Of a DNA stretch of 64,000 nucleotides, positions 21,851 through 33,207 are shown piece by piece. The notes under the pieces are model-generated. The model had not been told where the DNA came from. It did no database searches and worked only from the letters and a program-made list of their open reading frames with translations. Both the position numbers and the translations under genes were made by a program. The stretch comes from Chlorocebus sabaeus. Taxonomy: Eukaryota; Chordata; Mammalia; Primates; Cercopithecidae. The stretch's first letter is position 1; each line of letters begins with the position of its first letter. The DNA lies in contig NC_132930.1 of the NCBI RefSeq assembly GCF_047675955.1, forward strand, positions 47,121,832-47,185,831, in the 5' to 3' direction.

Positions 21851-22880
21851 AAGTAGAGGAATGAAATTAATAAAGAGCAAAATTAACAAAAAAGAAAACG
21901 GAGAAGGAATTAAAACAAAACGTGGTTCTTTGAAAAGATCAGTTAAATTATCTAGCCAGTCTTAGGGGGAAAAAAGAGAAAACTCAAAAAACTGGTATCA
22001 GGAATAAAAAGAAGAGGGAAGCAATCACTACAGATTCTATGAAAATTAAGAAGATAATAAATATTCTGAACAACTTTATGTCAAAACGTTTAATATAAAA
22101 TGGGCAAATTTCCTTAAAGACAAAAACTAGCACAGTTCACTAACAAAGAAACAGATAACCTCTATCAAATGAATTGAACTTGTAGTTCAAAATCTTCCCA
22201 ATAAAGCAACTTCAGACCAAGATAGCTTTACTGGTGAATCCTCCCAAACACTTAAGGTAGAAATAATGCTAATTTTACACAAACTTTTCCTTTCCGGAGA
22301 ATCAAAGAAAATACATCCTAGCTCATTTTATAAACGAAGTATTAGCTTAACATCAAAACCACACACAGACATGAGACAAGAAATTTACAGACTAACATCC
22401 TTCATGAACATAGACACAATAATCCTTAACAAAACATTAGTAAATCCAATCCAGCAACCTAGCAAAAAGATAATACATCACCATCAAATGTGGGTTATCC
22501 CAGGAATGCGAGGTTTTCCAACATTTTGAAAATCACCATAATTTATTTCATTAACTAAAAAAGAAAACTCTGTTATCATCTCAACAGATGTAGAGAGTAT
22601 GACAAAAGTCAGTATCTATTCATAATGATAATTCTTAGCAAACTAAAAATGTAAGTAAATTTCCTCAATCTGATCTATACTACATAATAAAAGAACAAAT
22701 GCTTTCCCCTAAGATCATGAGGAAGAGAAGGATGCCTACTCACACCACTCCTATTCAATCTCACATTGGAAGACCTAGTCAGTGGAATTGGGCAAGAAAA
22801 AATGAAGATACACAGATTGCAAAGGAAGAAACACATTATGTGTAGACGACATGATCATCTACACAGAAAATTTTAAGGAA

Positions 22881-23197
22881 GGCCGGGCGCAGTGGCTCAG
22901 GCCTGTAATCCCAGCACTTTGGGAGGCCAACGCGTGTGGATCACGAGGCCAGGAGTTCAAGACCAGCCTGTCAACATGGTGAAACTCCATCTCTACTAAA
23001 AATACAAAAATTAGCTGGGCACAGTGGTGTGCACCTGTAATCCCACTACTTAGGGGGCTGAGAGGCAAGAGAATTGTTTGAACTGGGACCCAAGAGGCAG
23101 AGGTTGCAGTGAGCCGAGATCATGCCACTACACTCCAGCCTGGGCTATAAAGCGAGACTCTGTTTCAAAAGAAAGAAAAAAAAAAAAAAAAAAAAAA
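22881..23197 (+). mobile_element. AluS-like
   Basis: First of a tandem pair. TTTTAAGGAA before it and TCCTAAGGAA after the second Alu suggest the pair shares one target site. Confidence 0.93.
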
Positions 23198-23500
23198 GGC
23201 CAGGCATGGTGGCTCACACCTATAATCCCAGCACTCTGGGAGGTCAAGGAGGGAGGATCACCTGAGGTTGGGAGTTCGAGACCAGCCTGACCAAAATGGA
23301 GAAACCCTGTCTCTACTAAAAATAGCTGAGCATGGTGGCACATGACTGTAATCCCAGCTACTTGGGAGGCTGAGGCAGGAGAATCGCTTGAACCCAGGAG
23401 GTGGAGGTTGTGGTGGGCCGAGATGGCGCCATTGCACTCCAGCCTGGGCAACAAGAGCAAAACTCTGTCAAAAAAAGAAAAAGAGGAAGAAAGAAAAGAA
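23198..23500 (+). mobile_element. AluS-like in the tail of the previous Alu
   Basis: Begins directly in the A-run of its neighbour and has a GAAA-rich tail. The linker after actaaaaata is shortened. Confidence 0.93.
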
Positions 23501-23702
23501 AGAAAGAAAATCCTAAGGAATCTACCAAAAGGCCCACAGAACTAATAAATGAGTTTTCACAGTATATATGGCCAATATCCCTCCCCCTCAAAAAACAAAA
23601 ACAAAAAAAAAAAAAACAACTGAATTTCTATGTACTAGCAATAAACAAATATTGAAACTTTTTAGAGTACATTTAAAATAGCAAGAAAATATAAAATACT
23701 TT

Positions 23703-23842
23703 GGGAAAATGTATTTATTTTTTGTAAAGCCAGGATCTCACTATGTTGCCCAGACTGGTTTTAAACTCCTGGCCTCAAGCGATCCACCTGTGTAGGACTC
23801 CCAAAGTGCTGGATTACAGATATGAGCCACCGTGCCTGTCCG
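23703..23842 (-). mobile_element. Left-monomer Alu (FLAM-like)
   Basis: Only the left half is present, from gtaaagccaggatctcacta to gtgcctgtccgg. Confidence 0.75.
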
Positions 23843-24473
23843 GAAAATTTTTAATATACTGATGTGCAAAGACTACATACATATATTGAAGACTACAAAA
23901 CAATGCTGAAAATAAACTTAAATGACTTAAATAAATGAAGAGTTTTACCATGTTCTTAGACTTGAAGACTCAATATTGTTAAGGTGTCAATTCTCCCCCA
24001 AATTGATCTACAGTTGCCAATTAAAATCCCAACAGGCTCTTCTGTAGAACCTGACAAGTTGGCTCTAAAGTTTACATAGCAATGCAAAGGATCTAATATA
24101 TCGAAACCACTTTTGAAAAAGAAGAAAGTTGGCAGACATCTACGTAATTTCATGACTTACTATAAATAGCTTCAAGAATCAGGATAGTATGGTACTGGCA
24201 AAGGAACAGGTATATATGTAAAGTGGAACATAGCATCCAATAATAATTCCATACATACAGGACCAACTGAGTTTTGACAAAGGTCCCAAAGTAATTCGAT
24301 GAGATAAAATTGTCTTTTCAATAAATCATTCTGAACAACTGGATATCAATATGCAAAAAAAAGATGACTCTTAACCCTTACAACAGATAAAAGCTTCATT
24401 CAAGGTGGCTGGCTCACAGACCTAAATGTGTATGCTAAAACTATTAAGACCGAAAAAAACAAACAGCAAAAAA

Positions 24474-24746
24474 ACCTTTTTTTTTTTTTGAGATGGAGTC
24501 TTGCTCTGTCACCCAGGCTGGAGTGCAGTGGTGCAATCTCGGCTCACTGCAACTTCCACCTCCTGGGTTCAAGTGATTCTCCTGCTTCAGCCTCCCAAGT
24601 AGCTAGGATTACAGGTGTGTGCCACCATCCTCAGCTAATTTTTGTAGTTTTAGTAGAGACGGGGTTTCTCCATGTTGGTCAGACTGGTCTTGTGATCTGC
24701 CTCCCAAAGTGCTAGGATTACAGGCATAAGCCACCGCGCCTGGCCA
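24474..24746 (-). mobile_element. Alu with internal deletion
   Basis: The block between gactggtcttg and tgatctgcctcc is missing about 20 bases. Confidence 0.92.
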
Positions 24747-25200
24747 GGGCAAAAAAATCTTTATAACCTTGAGCAGCAAAGATTTCTTACACTGAACACA
24801 AAAGCACAAAATCATTTAAAAACACAAATTGGATCTGATCAAAATATAAAACTTTTGCTCTTCAGAGGACAGTGCTGTATAATGAAAATGCCAGTCACAC
24901 ACTGAGAGAAAATGTTTGTGAAGACTGTCTAATAAAGGGCTTACATTGAGATTATATAAAAATATCTCACAGCTCATTAAGACAACTCAATAAAAATGAG
25001 CAGAAGATCTGAACAGCCACTTTACCAAAGAGATACAAATGGAAAATAGGTACATGAAAAGATGCTCAACAAGTCGTTAAGAAAACGCAGATTAAAATCA
25101 TAATGAAGGATAACACTACAAACCACTAGAATGGCTATAAGTAAAGACTGCCAATATCAAGCACTTGGCAAGTATGAAGATCAGCTGGAACTCTCATACG

Positions 25201-25398
25201 TGATTCTCCTGCCTCAGCCTCCTGAGTAGCTGGAATTACAGGTACCCGCCACCACGCCCAGCTAATTTTTGTATTTTTGGTAGAGATGGGGTTTCATCAT
25301 GTTGGCCAGGATGGTCCCAATCTCCTGACTTCAGGTGATCCACCTGCCTCGGCCTCCCAAAGTGCTGGGATTACAGGTGTGAGCCACTGCACCCGGCC
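25201..25398 (-). mobile_element. Truncated Alu
   Basis: Begins mid-monomer at gattctcctgcctcagcc and cuts the end of the old L1. Confidence 0.9.
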
Positions 25399-25407
25399 AG
25401 CAAACTC

Positions 25408-25702
25408 TTTTTTTTTTTTTTTTGAGAAGGAGTCTCGCTCTGTCGCCTGGCTGGAGTGCTGTGGCGTCATCTCAGCTCACTGAAACCCCCGCCTCCCAAG
25501 TTAGAGGGATTCTCCTGCCTCAGCCTCCTGAAGTAGCTGGGACTACAAGGTGCACGCCACCACACCCAGCTAATTTTTTATATTTTTGTTAGAGACGGGG
25601 TTTCTCTGTGTTAGCCAGGATGGTCTCGATCTCCTGACCTCATGATCCGCCCACCTCGGCCTCCCAAAGTGCTGGATTACAGGTGTGAGCCACCACACCC
25701 GT
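25408..25702 (-). mobile_element. AluY/S-like, clean duplication
   Basis: GCCAGCAAACT flanks it; the left copy includes the last bases of the preceding Alu. Confidence 0.94.
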
Positions 25703-26152
25703 AGGCCAGCAAACTTAAACAGCTGGTTCAAGTTGGGACTATATGCCTTGATTAATTTATGGGCAAAATAATAACTACTAGAGAATCTGGTTCCTTAGTG
25801 TAAAATGCAATTTACGTTTTAATAATATGATATATGAGAATAAAGACAACAATTGCTAATGCCCATAATCAAAATGGAGTCTAAAACAGCCTTGAAAACA
25901 GAAAAATAGAAACGTAAGACTACTTGCCGAGTAGTCTTCTTTATGACAGGATGCTTGAGTTCAGGGCCCTTTAAAGAAAAAATAATTACCCCAAAGTGCC
26001 ATCCCCTTACCACATCTCCCACCAGACTAAAATTATTTTTGTTACTTAAACATATGCAAATGTTAAAATGCAACATAACATGTCTTTTAGCTTTTATATA
26101 ACTATAAAAACTCAAGGTGGTTTAAAGTGAAATATTTTTAAAACGGTGAAAT

Positions 26153-26451
26153 TCAGTCAGATGCGGTGGCTCATGCCTGTAATCCCAGCACTTTGGGAGG
26201 CCAAGACGGGTGGATCACGAGGTCAGGAGATCGAGACCATCCTAACACGGTGAAACCCCATTTCTACTAAAAATACAAACAATTAGCCGGGCGTGGTGGT
26301 GGCGCCTGTATTCCCAGCTACTCGGGAGGCTGAGGCAGGAGAATGGCGTGAACCCGGGAGGCGGAGCTTGTAGTGAGTCGAGATGGCGCCACTGCACTCC
26401 AGCCTGGGCAACAAAGCGAGACTCCATCTCAAAAAAAAAAAAAAAAAAAAA
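26153..26451 (+). mobile_element. AluY-like
   Basis: Flanked by TGAAATTC. The first bases (agtcagatgcggtgg) are mutated. Confidence 0.92.
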
Positions 26452-26812
26452 GATGAAATTCGAATTAACAACTGTATTTTAAAGAGACAGATGAATGATT
26501 AGCTGAAACCAAATTGCTAAGTTCAACACAGGCTTGGTCCTGACTATTATGGAGCAAGATTTTTTTAGTTAGGCCTGTCCCCTTGCAGGACTATGCAAAA
26601 ATGTCTCAACCATCCCATCTCTCTTCCCTGTCTGAATTTCTCCTTCAGGGGGCTACTTCTGGGCCCGAGATCTCTCTCCTCAAAGCCCGTGGCAGACAGT
26701 GTACCGGGGCACACCAGGACATAGGACTCTGGTGGCAAAGCCCATGGGCATACTGCTGACCTGCCCACGATCTAAACATGCTTCCCACTACCCCTGGTTC
26801 ATGATCATATTT

Positions 26813-27140
26813 GGCTGCGTTCAGTGGCTCACTCCTGTAATCCCGGCACTTTGGGAGGCTGCGGCAGGCAGATCATCTGAGGTCTAGCCAGGGCAACAGA
26901 GGGAGACTGATCAAGCCCAGGAGTTTGAGATCAGCCTGAACAACATGGCAAAATCCCATCTATACTATAAATACAAAAATTAGCCAGGTATGGTGGTGCG
27001 CACCTGTAGTCTCAGCTACTCAGGAGACTGAGGCAGAAGGACTGCTTGAACACGGGAGGTGAAGGCTGCAGAGAATCGGGATTGCACCACCGCACTCCAT
27101 ACTGGGCGAGAGCTACTGTCTCGAAAACAGAAAAGAAAAA
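26813..27140 (+). mobile_element. Alu with an inserted right-monomer scrap
   Basis: About 35 bases (agccagggcaacagaggga...) sit in the left monomer at about 26886-26915. Confidence 0.88.
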
Positions 27141-27187
27141 TGAAGTCCCCTTGATATTTAAAAAAATATATTTTTTTAAATTTTCAG

Positions 27188-27336
27188 GTTAAGATCAATC
27201 TACAAGGAGATACAGTAGATCGTAGAAGCACTAATCTGGGAGTAAATCAAGCTGGCTACACCTTACACGCTGCAATTTATGCTGCACGCCCGGATGTGAA
27301 GTGCATTGTGCACATTCAGACCCCAGCAGGGGCTGT
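27188..27336 (+). pseudogene. ADD1: Adducin-like (ADD1) exon copy with splice flanks
   Basis: A frame reads VKINLQGDTVDRRSTNLG, then VNQAGYTLHAAIYAARPD and VKCIVHIQTPAGA. This is very close to the aldolase-like head domain of alpha-adducin as I recall it, with scattered substitutions (for example HIQT where HIHT is expected). It is preceded by attttcag, an intact-looking acceptor at 27181-27187. It ends at GGGGCTGTG followed by gggagtgg, which looks like a mutated gtgagtgg donor. So intron flanks appear to be copied too. The surrounding gene is not adducin, and no other adducin exon is seen, so it is a dispersed exon fragment. An A-run of about 25 follows at 27369-27393. Confidence 0.8.
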
Positions 27337-27368
27337 GGGGAGTGGCTGCCCTGGTAGCATCTCAAAGT

Positions 27369-27393
27369 AAAAAAAAAAAAAAAAAAAAAAAAA
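27369..27393 (+). repeat. A-run after the adducin-like fragment
   Basis: About 25 consecutive A residues follow some 33 bases after the presumed old donor site. It may be a retrotransposition tail or a simple-repeat expansion. I found no convincing target-site duplication. Confidence 0.8.
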
Positions 27394-27548
27394 GAATCTG
27401 TGTTCATAAAGCGACACCATCACACAGTGAAAGATAGACCAAAAAAACAGGCAATATCTGCAACACATATAACCAATAAAGAGCTACTACTGAGTGTATA
27501 TAAAGAAATCCCACAAGTCAATAAGAAAAAGACAACCCAACAGAGATG
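27394..27548 (+). mobile_element. L1 ORF2 3' fragment
   Basis: Short plus-strand L1-like piece (caataaagagctactactga, cccacaagtcaataagaaaa) between the adducin-like fragment and the hAT terminus. Confidence 0.5.
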
Positions 27549-28950
27549 TGGTTCTCAGAGTATGGTCTGAGGACCCCATTCAGATGGTCCAGCACAGCCT
27601 AGAGCCGCAGCAAGGTTAAGGCCATGCTGTAAGCCTAGTCACCAACCTGAACATATCATTGATAATTAAGTTCTCTGATAAATTTCAGTGTTAAAGCTAT
27701 AATGAAGAATTAGAAGGGAAAGCATTATTTTCCAAATACTAGAAAAAAATCTGGTTGGTACCTATGTTAAATATGTATCACCAGACAGATATAAAAAAGT
27801 TGAGAAAGTTTCAAGAAATCTGTGGTTAACTACTAATGGCTAGCAAAATAGGATTTTCACCCTAACCCCCTTCAGCAGGCCCACGAGTCAAAACTATTTT
27901 TAAATTAGTACCAAAATTTCCTCTGCCTTTTTCACTGTACTGACATTCACACGGACAGGGCAAAAACAATGGTGGGGAAAAGAGCTAAGCGCCAGTGCAA
28001 GGACGAAGACTGCAGGAGCAAAGCATGCCAGTGGCTGCTGCATTTTCACTGCCATATGCTTCAGAGCTGTGAAGGGGGAAAAAAGCCAGTTTCACTTAAG
28101 AATGTCCTTGATGCAGTAAAAATAATTATTTTGTATAAATCTCCACCCCTGAGCACAAGTCTTCTGACTACTCTGCGTGAGGAAGTGGGAAGTACACATG
28201 AAGCATTTCTCCAGCATGCCCCAGGAGGAGCCGGCCTCAAGGAATCTCACTGTGCACTGGGAGATGAATGGCCCTTCACCTGTGAAACGTTCAGTTTTAC
28301 TTCAAAAGAGTGAATGATGGGCCAAACTATGGTTATTTGGACTTGGATATTTGTCAGACATTTTCCAAGATGAACAAAATGAGTCTGTCACTTCAAGGCA
28401 ATTTGGCATTATTTGGGACCATAAGCTTTTCTTATAATCATAATTTTTCTGAGCAAGAATTAGAACTCTGGAAAACTTGCATATGCCACTGTGGGCTTGA
28501 AAACTCAACATTTAAAGAACTTTCTGATGAGATCAGTGGTGATATTAACAAATATGATTTTTTTGTAACAAATATGATTTTTTAAAAATAATGATGAAAA
28601 GTATTAATGTCAGGAAAATCTGTCTACCTTAGTAAACCAATACTTTACAAATAACCAACATGTGATGTTACAAGCCATGCATGGGCAAGATATCCATTCA
28701 GAGGACAAGACAGATGAATGGACTTTCACATAACAGTGTAGGGAAACGCCACTAATTGGTTTTAGCTTCTACACTATGCCTAACCCTTGAGAAACTAACT
28801 TGTCATGGTTTGGTATAGCATCAAAGAAAAATACTCACAATTCTCTAAAAAAATCAACAAAATATTTGTTCAAATCCTTCAATCAGAACCACCTATCACA
28901 ACAGGCTCCACACAGAGGCAGATTAAGAACCCAGCTTTGTTCTATCAGAT
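27549..28950 (+). mobile_element. Decayed hAT (Charlie-like) transposon, copy 2, 5' terminus and transposase body
   Basis: It opens with tggttctcagagtatggtc near 27549, resembling the CAGTGGTTCTCAAA-type terminus of hAT-Charlie elements. A broken transposase frame follows: PVSLKNVLDAVKII at about 28090-28130 and a KMNKMSLSLQGN-like stretch near 28370-28410. This resembles domesticated ZBED/GTF2IRD2-type hAT transposases, from memory. Stops and frameshifts interrupt it repeatedly. The 3' part may continue past Alus at 28957 and 29301. Tentative points are the exact family name and the 3' end. Confidence 0.68.
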
Positions 28951-28956
28951 ATTGAA

Positions 28957-29248
28957 GAGGGTGCTGTGGCTCACGTCTGTAATCCAGGCACTTTGGGAGG
29001 CAGAGGTGGGTGGATCACGAGGTCGGGATTTCAAGACCAGCCTGACCAAGATGGTGAAACCCTCAACTCTATTAAAAATACAAAAATTAGCCGGGCATAG
29101 TGGCAGGCACCTATAATCCCAGCGACATAGGAGGCTGAGGCAGGAGAATTCCTTGAACCTGGGCAGCAGAGGTTGCAGTGAGCCGAGATCATGCCACTGT
29201 ACTCCAGCCTGGGTGACAGAGACACCGTCTCAAAAAAAAAAAAAAAAA
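28957..29248 (+). mobile_element. Alu with eroded head
   Basis: Begins ggtgctgtggctcacgtc and lies within or at the end of hAT copy 2. Confidence 0.9.
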
Positions 29249-29300
29249 GAGGTTTGAAAAAAATACAAAACACTGCCACTCTACTTACTAAACCATTCTT

Positions 29301-29606
29301 TTTTTTTTTTTTTTTTTTTTTTTTGAGACAGAGTCTCACTCTGTTGCCTAGGCTAGAGTGCAGTGGTGTGATCTCAGCTCACTGCAACCTCCACCTCCCT
29401 GGTTCAAGTGATTCTCCTGCCTCAGCCTCCCAAGTAGCTGGGATTACAGGCGTGTGCCATCGTGGCTGGCTAATTTTGTACTTTTGGTAGAGATGAGGTT
29501 TTGCCATGTTGGCCAGGCTGGTCTGGGAACTCCTGACCTCAGGTGATCCGTCCGTCTTGGCCTCCCAAAGTGCTGGGATTACAGGCATGAGTCGCTGTGA
29601 CTGGCC
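29301..29606 (-). mobile_element. AluS-like with long duplication
   Basis: CTACTTACTAAACCATTCTT (29281-29300) is repeated with one change at 29607-29626. Confidence 0.95.
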
Positions 29607-30118
29607 CTATTTACTAAACCATTCTTGTTTTTGGAAAATAGTTTTTATTTAAAAACATGCTATTGATCTTAACATGTAATCAGTTAAGAATATAAACCAC
29701 CTATGACTCAGCAATTTCTTCCATTTATAGACAACAGAATGTCATGTGTGCTCCACGATCAGCAAGATTTGGAAACAACTAAAATGCAACATGTTAATAA
29801 AGGAAGACAGCATCTAGCAATGAAAATAGAGAAACAAGATTATGACTCTCAGACACAATGCTGAGCAAAATAACACATACAGTATTACATTTCTGTAAAA
29901 TTCAAAACACCAGAAAAACTGTACTACAATGTTTGTGGGTAGATGCTCAAGTGGTATAACTAACAAAGAAAAGTAAGAGTGAGGACTGGGAGCAGGCGGC
30001 AAGTGTGAACTTGGTGCAACAGGGTAATGACTGGAAGGGGTTCAAGAAGGGATCTGGGTTAAGGGCAATGCTTGATTTCTGACCTGCATGGTAGCAGAAA
30101 CAATCCCACATCTATTTC

Positions 30119-30357
30119 TTTTTTTGAGACGGAGTCTCGCTCCATCGCCTTCCGGGTCCACATCATTCTCCTGCCTCAGCCTCCCGAGAAGCTGGGACTA
30201 CAGGTGCCCGCCACCACGCCCGGTTAATTTTTATATTTTTAGTAGACACGGGGTTTCACCGTGTTAGCCAGAATGGTCTCAATCTCCTGACCTCGTGATC
30301 CGCCCGCCTCAGCCTCCCAAAGTGCTGGGATTACAGGCGTGAGCCACCGCGCCCGGC
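30119..30357 (-). mobile_element. AluY-like with internal deletion
   Basis: About 45 bases are missing after ctccatcgcc. The flanks are CCCACATCTATT. Confidence 0.93.
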
Positions 30358-30424
30358 AACCCCACATCTATTAACCATTACAGTAAGTGACAAGGATTGA
30401 TTTCACCATTTAAGATACAGATTC

Positions 30425-30725
30425 TTGGCTGGGCATGGTGGCTCATACCCGTAATGTCAGCACTTGGAGAGGCCAAGGCTGTAGGATTGCTTGAGCACAG
30501 GAGTTCAAGACCAGCCTGGGCAACACAGTAGGGACCCAACTCTACAAAAACTTTTAAAAAATAAATAAATAATTAGCCAGGACTGTTGGCATGCAACTGT
30601 AGTCCCAGCTACTCGGGAGGCTAAGCTGGGAGAATCACCTGAGCCCAGGAAGTCGAGGCTGCAGTGAGCTGTTTTTGCACCACTGCACTCCAGCCTGGGT
30701 GACAGAGTGAGACCTTGCCATCAAA
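30425..30725 (+). mobile_element. AluJ-like with long purine tail
   Basis: A GAAA/GGAA tail runs on to about 30855. Confidence 0.9.
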
Positions 30726-30855
30726 AAAGAAAAGAAAACAAAAGAAAAAGAAAAAGAAGAGAAAGAGAGAGAGAGAGGAAGAGAGGAAGAAGAAAGGGAG
30801 AGGAAGAAGAAAGGAAGAAAGGAAGAAAGAAAAGAAAGAAGAAAAGAAAAGAAGC
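30726..30855 (+). repeat. Purine-rich (GAAA/GGAA)n tract
   Basis: About 130 bases of nearly pure A and G derived from an Alu tail; a candidate triplex-forming tract. Confidence 0.9.
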
Positions 30856-31469
30856 AGACTCTCAGTTAAAACCACATAAAGTCTACCTCTACATATACTG
30901 CATGAGAACACCTAAACAGACTAACACAAAGAAGTCAAAATTAAAAGGATGTGTAGATGTGCAAAAAAAAAAAAAAAAAGAATGGGAGGGAGCTCCCATA
31001 GCTAAACAAACGGAAAACAACACCCTTCAGGAGAAAGGCATGACCACAGATGGGTCCATGCAGTAACAGGAACGATACACGAAGACTTAATAATTTTAAC
31101 CTGTATTCTACCCAGCACAGTCTTGAAACACGTAAAGCAAAAACAGAAATTTTTTAAGGAAGAAAGGAAAAAGACATATTCATAGTAGGAGATTTTAAAT
31201 ATCACTCAGAAATTGACAGATTAAGCACAAAAAAGTAATAAAACCACAGAAACACAGAATGATTTAAGAACACAATTAATGAGGTCCTGAGCCTTCCACT
31301 TAAACTCAGAGAAAACATTATTTTCCAGCACAAACTATTTTTTAAAAAGTAACTATGTATTAGAACTAGCAAATACAGCTGATTAATAAGGAATCACTAT
31401 AATACAGACCATGATTTTCAAATATAACAGTGTTAAATTAAAAGTCAATATGATTAAAAGTAATTCAAG

Positions 31470-31749
31470 TGGCTGTGCGTGGTGGCTCACCCTTAAATCT
31501 CAGCACGTTGGGAGGCTGAGGCGGATCACCTGAGGTCAGGAGTCTGAGACTAGCCTGGCCAACAAGGTGAAACCCTGTCTCTACTAAAAATATAAAAATT
31601 AGCCAGGCGTGGTGATACATGCCTGTAATCCCAGCTGCTCGGGAGGCTGAGGTATGAGAATCACCTGAACCCAGAAGACAGAGGTTGCAGTGAGCCAAGA
31701 TCATGCCACTACACTCCAGTCTGGATGACAGAGTGAGATTCCGTCTCAA
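31470..31749 (+). mobile_element. AluS-like
   Basis: Ends in an AAT/ATT repeat. ATTCAAG is present before and after the repeat. Confidence 0.92.
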
Positions 31750-31811
31750 AATAATAATAATAATTATTATTATTATTAATAATAATAATAATTATTATTA
31801 TTATTATTATT
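31750..31811 (+). repeat. Alternating (AAT)n and (ATT)n blocks
   Basis: Four blocks alternate strand sense: AAT, ATT, AAT, ATT. Each neighbour is complementary, so it can fold on itself. Confidence 0.9.
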
Positions 31812-31900
31812 CAAGAGATGTGTGTTTGGATACTTACACATACTTCTAAATAATTCACGAGTGAAAACAGAATAATAAAAATTAGAAAATAATGAAAATC

Positions 31901-32200
31901 GGCCGGGTGCAGTGACTCATACCTGCAATCCCAGCACTTTGGGAGGCCAAGGCGGGTGGATCACGAGGTCAGGAGATCGAGACCATCCTGGTTAACATGG
32001 TGAAATCCCACCTCTACTAAAAATACAAAACAAATTAGCCAGGCATGGTGGCAGGCACTTGTAGTCCCAACTACTTGGGAGGCTGAGGCAGGAGAATGGC
32101 GTGAACCCGGGAGGCGGAGCTTGCAGTGAGCTGAGATTGTGCCACTGCACTCCAGCCTGGGTGACTGAGCAAGACTCTGTCTCAAAAAAAAAAAAAAAAA
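31901..32200 (+). mobile_element. AluY-like, first of an array
   Basis: Its A-run joins directly to the middle of the next Alu. Confidence 0.93.
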
Positions 32201-32348
32201 TTAGCCGGGCATGGTGGTGCATGCCTGTAATCCTAGCTACTGGGAGGCTGAGGCAGGAGAATGGCTTGAACCCAGGAGGCAGAGGTTGTGGTGAGCCAAG
32301 ATCACGCCACTGCACTCCAGCCTGGGCAACAAGAGCGAAACTCCATCG

Positions 32349-32380
<32 letters not shown>
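32201..32380 (+). mobile_element. Alu right half, second of the array
   Basis: Starts at ttagccgggcatggtgg with no left monomer. Ends in a 31-base A-run. Confidence 0.92.
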
Positions 32381-32381
<1 letters not shown>

Positions 32382-32715
32382 CCAGGTGCAGGGGCTCACG
32401 CCTGTAATCCCAACATTTTGGGAGGCCGAGGCGGGCAGATCACAAGGTCAGGAAATTGAGACAATCCTGGCTAACACGGTGAAACCCAGTCTCTACTAAA
32501 AAAAAAAAAAAAAAACCAAAAAATTAGCTAGGCATGGTGGCAGGCGCCTGTAGTTCCAGCTACAGGGGAGGCTGAGGCAGGAGAATGGCGTGAATCTGGA
32601 AGGCGGAGCTTTCAGTGAGCCAAGATGATGCCACTGCACTCCAGTCTGGGTGACAGAAAGAGGCTTCTTCTCAAAAACAAACAAACAAAAAACAAAAAAC
32701 AAAACAAAACAAAAA
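32381..32715 (+). mobile_element. AluY-like, third of the array
   Basis: Begins gccaggtgcaggggctcac and has a long A-run in its linker and a (CAAA)n tail. Confidence 0.92.
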
Positions 32716-32730
32716 ACACACATGGCACAT

Positions 32731-33005
32731 GGCCGGCCTCATGCACTTTGGGAGGCCAAGGTGGGTGGATCACCCGAGGTCAGGAGTTCAAGACCAGCCT
32801 GGCCAACGTGGTGAAACCCAGTCTCTACTAAAAATACAAAAATTAGCTGGGTTGGTGGCACGTGCCTATAATCCTAGCTACTCAGGAGGCTAAGGCAGGA
32901 GTATCATTTGAACTCATGAGGTGGAGGTTTCTGTGAGCCGAGATCATGCAATTATACTCCAGCATGGGAGATAATAGCGAAACTCTGTCTCAAAAAAAAA
33001 AAAAG
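32731..33005 (+). mobile_element. Alu with deleted head, fourth of the array
   Basis: Reads ggccggcctcatgcactttg; the promoter A-box region is lost. Confidence 0.9.
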
Positions 33006-33207
33006 AAAGAAGAACAGAAAATCTCTAGAGGAAGATTCAAGCATCTGCCAACAGTGGAAGCCTCTGGGAAGGCAAAGAGGATAAAGAAAGAGAGCCAGAG
33101 GAAACTAACTTTGCACTGTTCTCTTTTGGGTCTCTAAAAAAATCTTTTTAATATCACATTCACCAGAGCATTAACTAATCAAATATTAATACACAGCACG
33201 TATATTA

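Larger units (their letters stand above)
18561..25200 (+). mobile_element. Ancient L1 (L1M-like), broken up by many Alus
   Basis: L1 pieces run in order on the plus strand: 18561-19435, 20420-20875, 21467-22880, 23500-23700, 23843-24473 and 24747-25200. They include gcagttcttgagatagag, blocks ending in ORF2 reverse-transcriptase-like sequence (about 22490-22660), and ORF2 C-terminal DNA (for example gatagtatggtactggcaaa at 24182). Every frame is broken. The 3' end is cut by the Alu at 25201. Confidence 0.7.

Noticed and set aside
27969..28313. Open frame of about 114 residues as a possible host gene
   Set aside because: It is a broken piece of the hAT transposase fossil; frameshifts on both sides and no start context.
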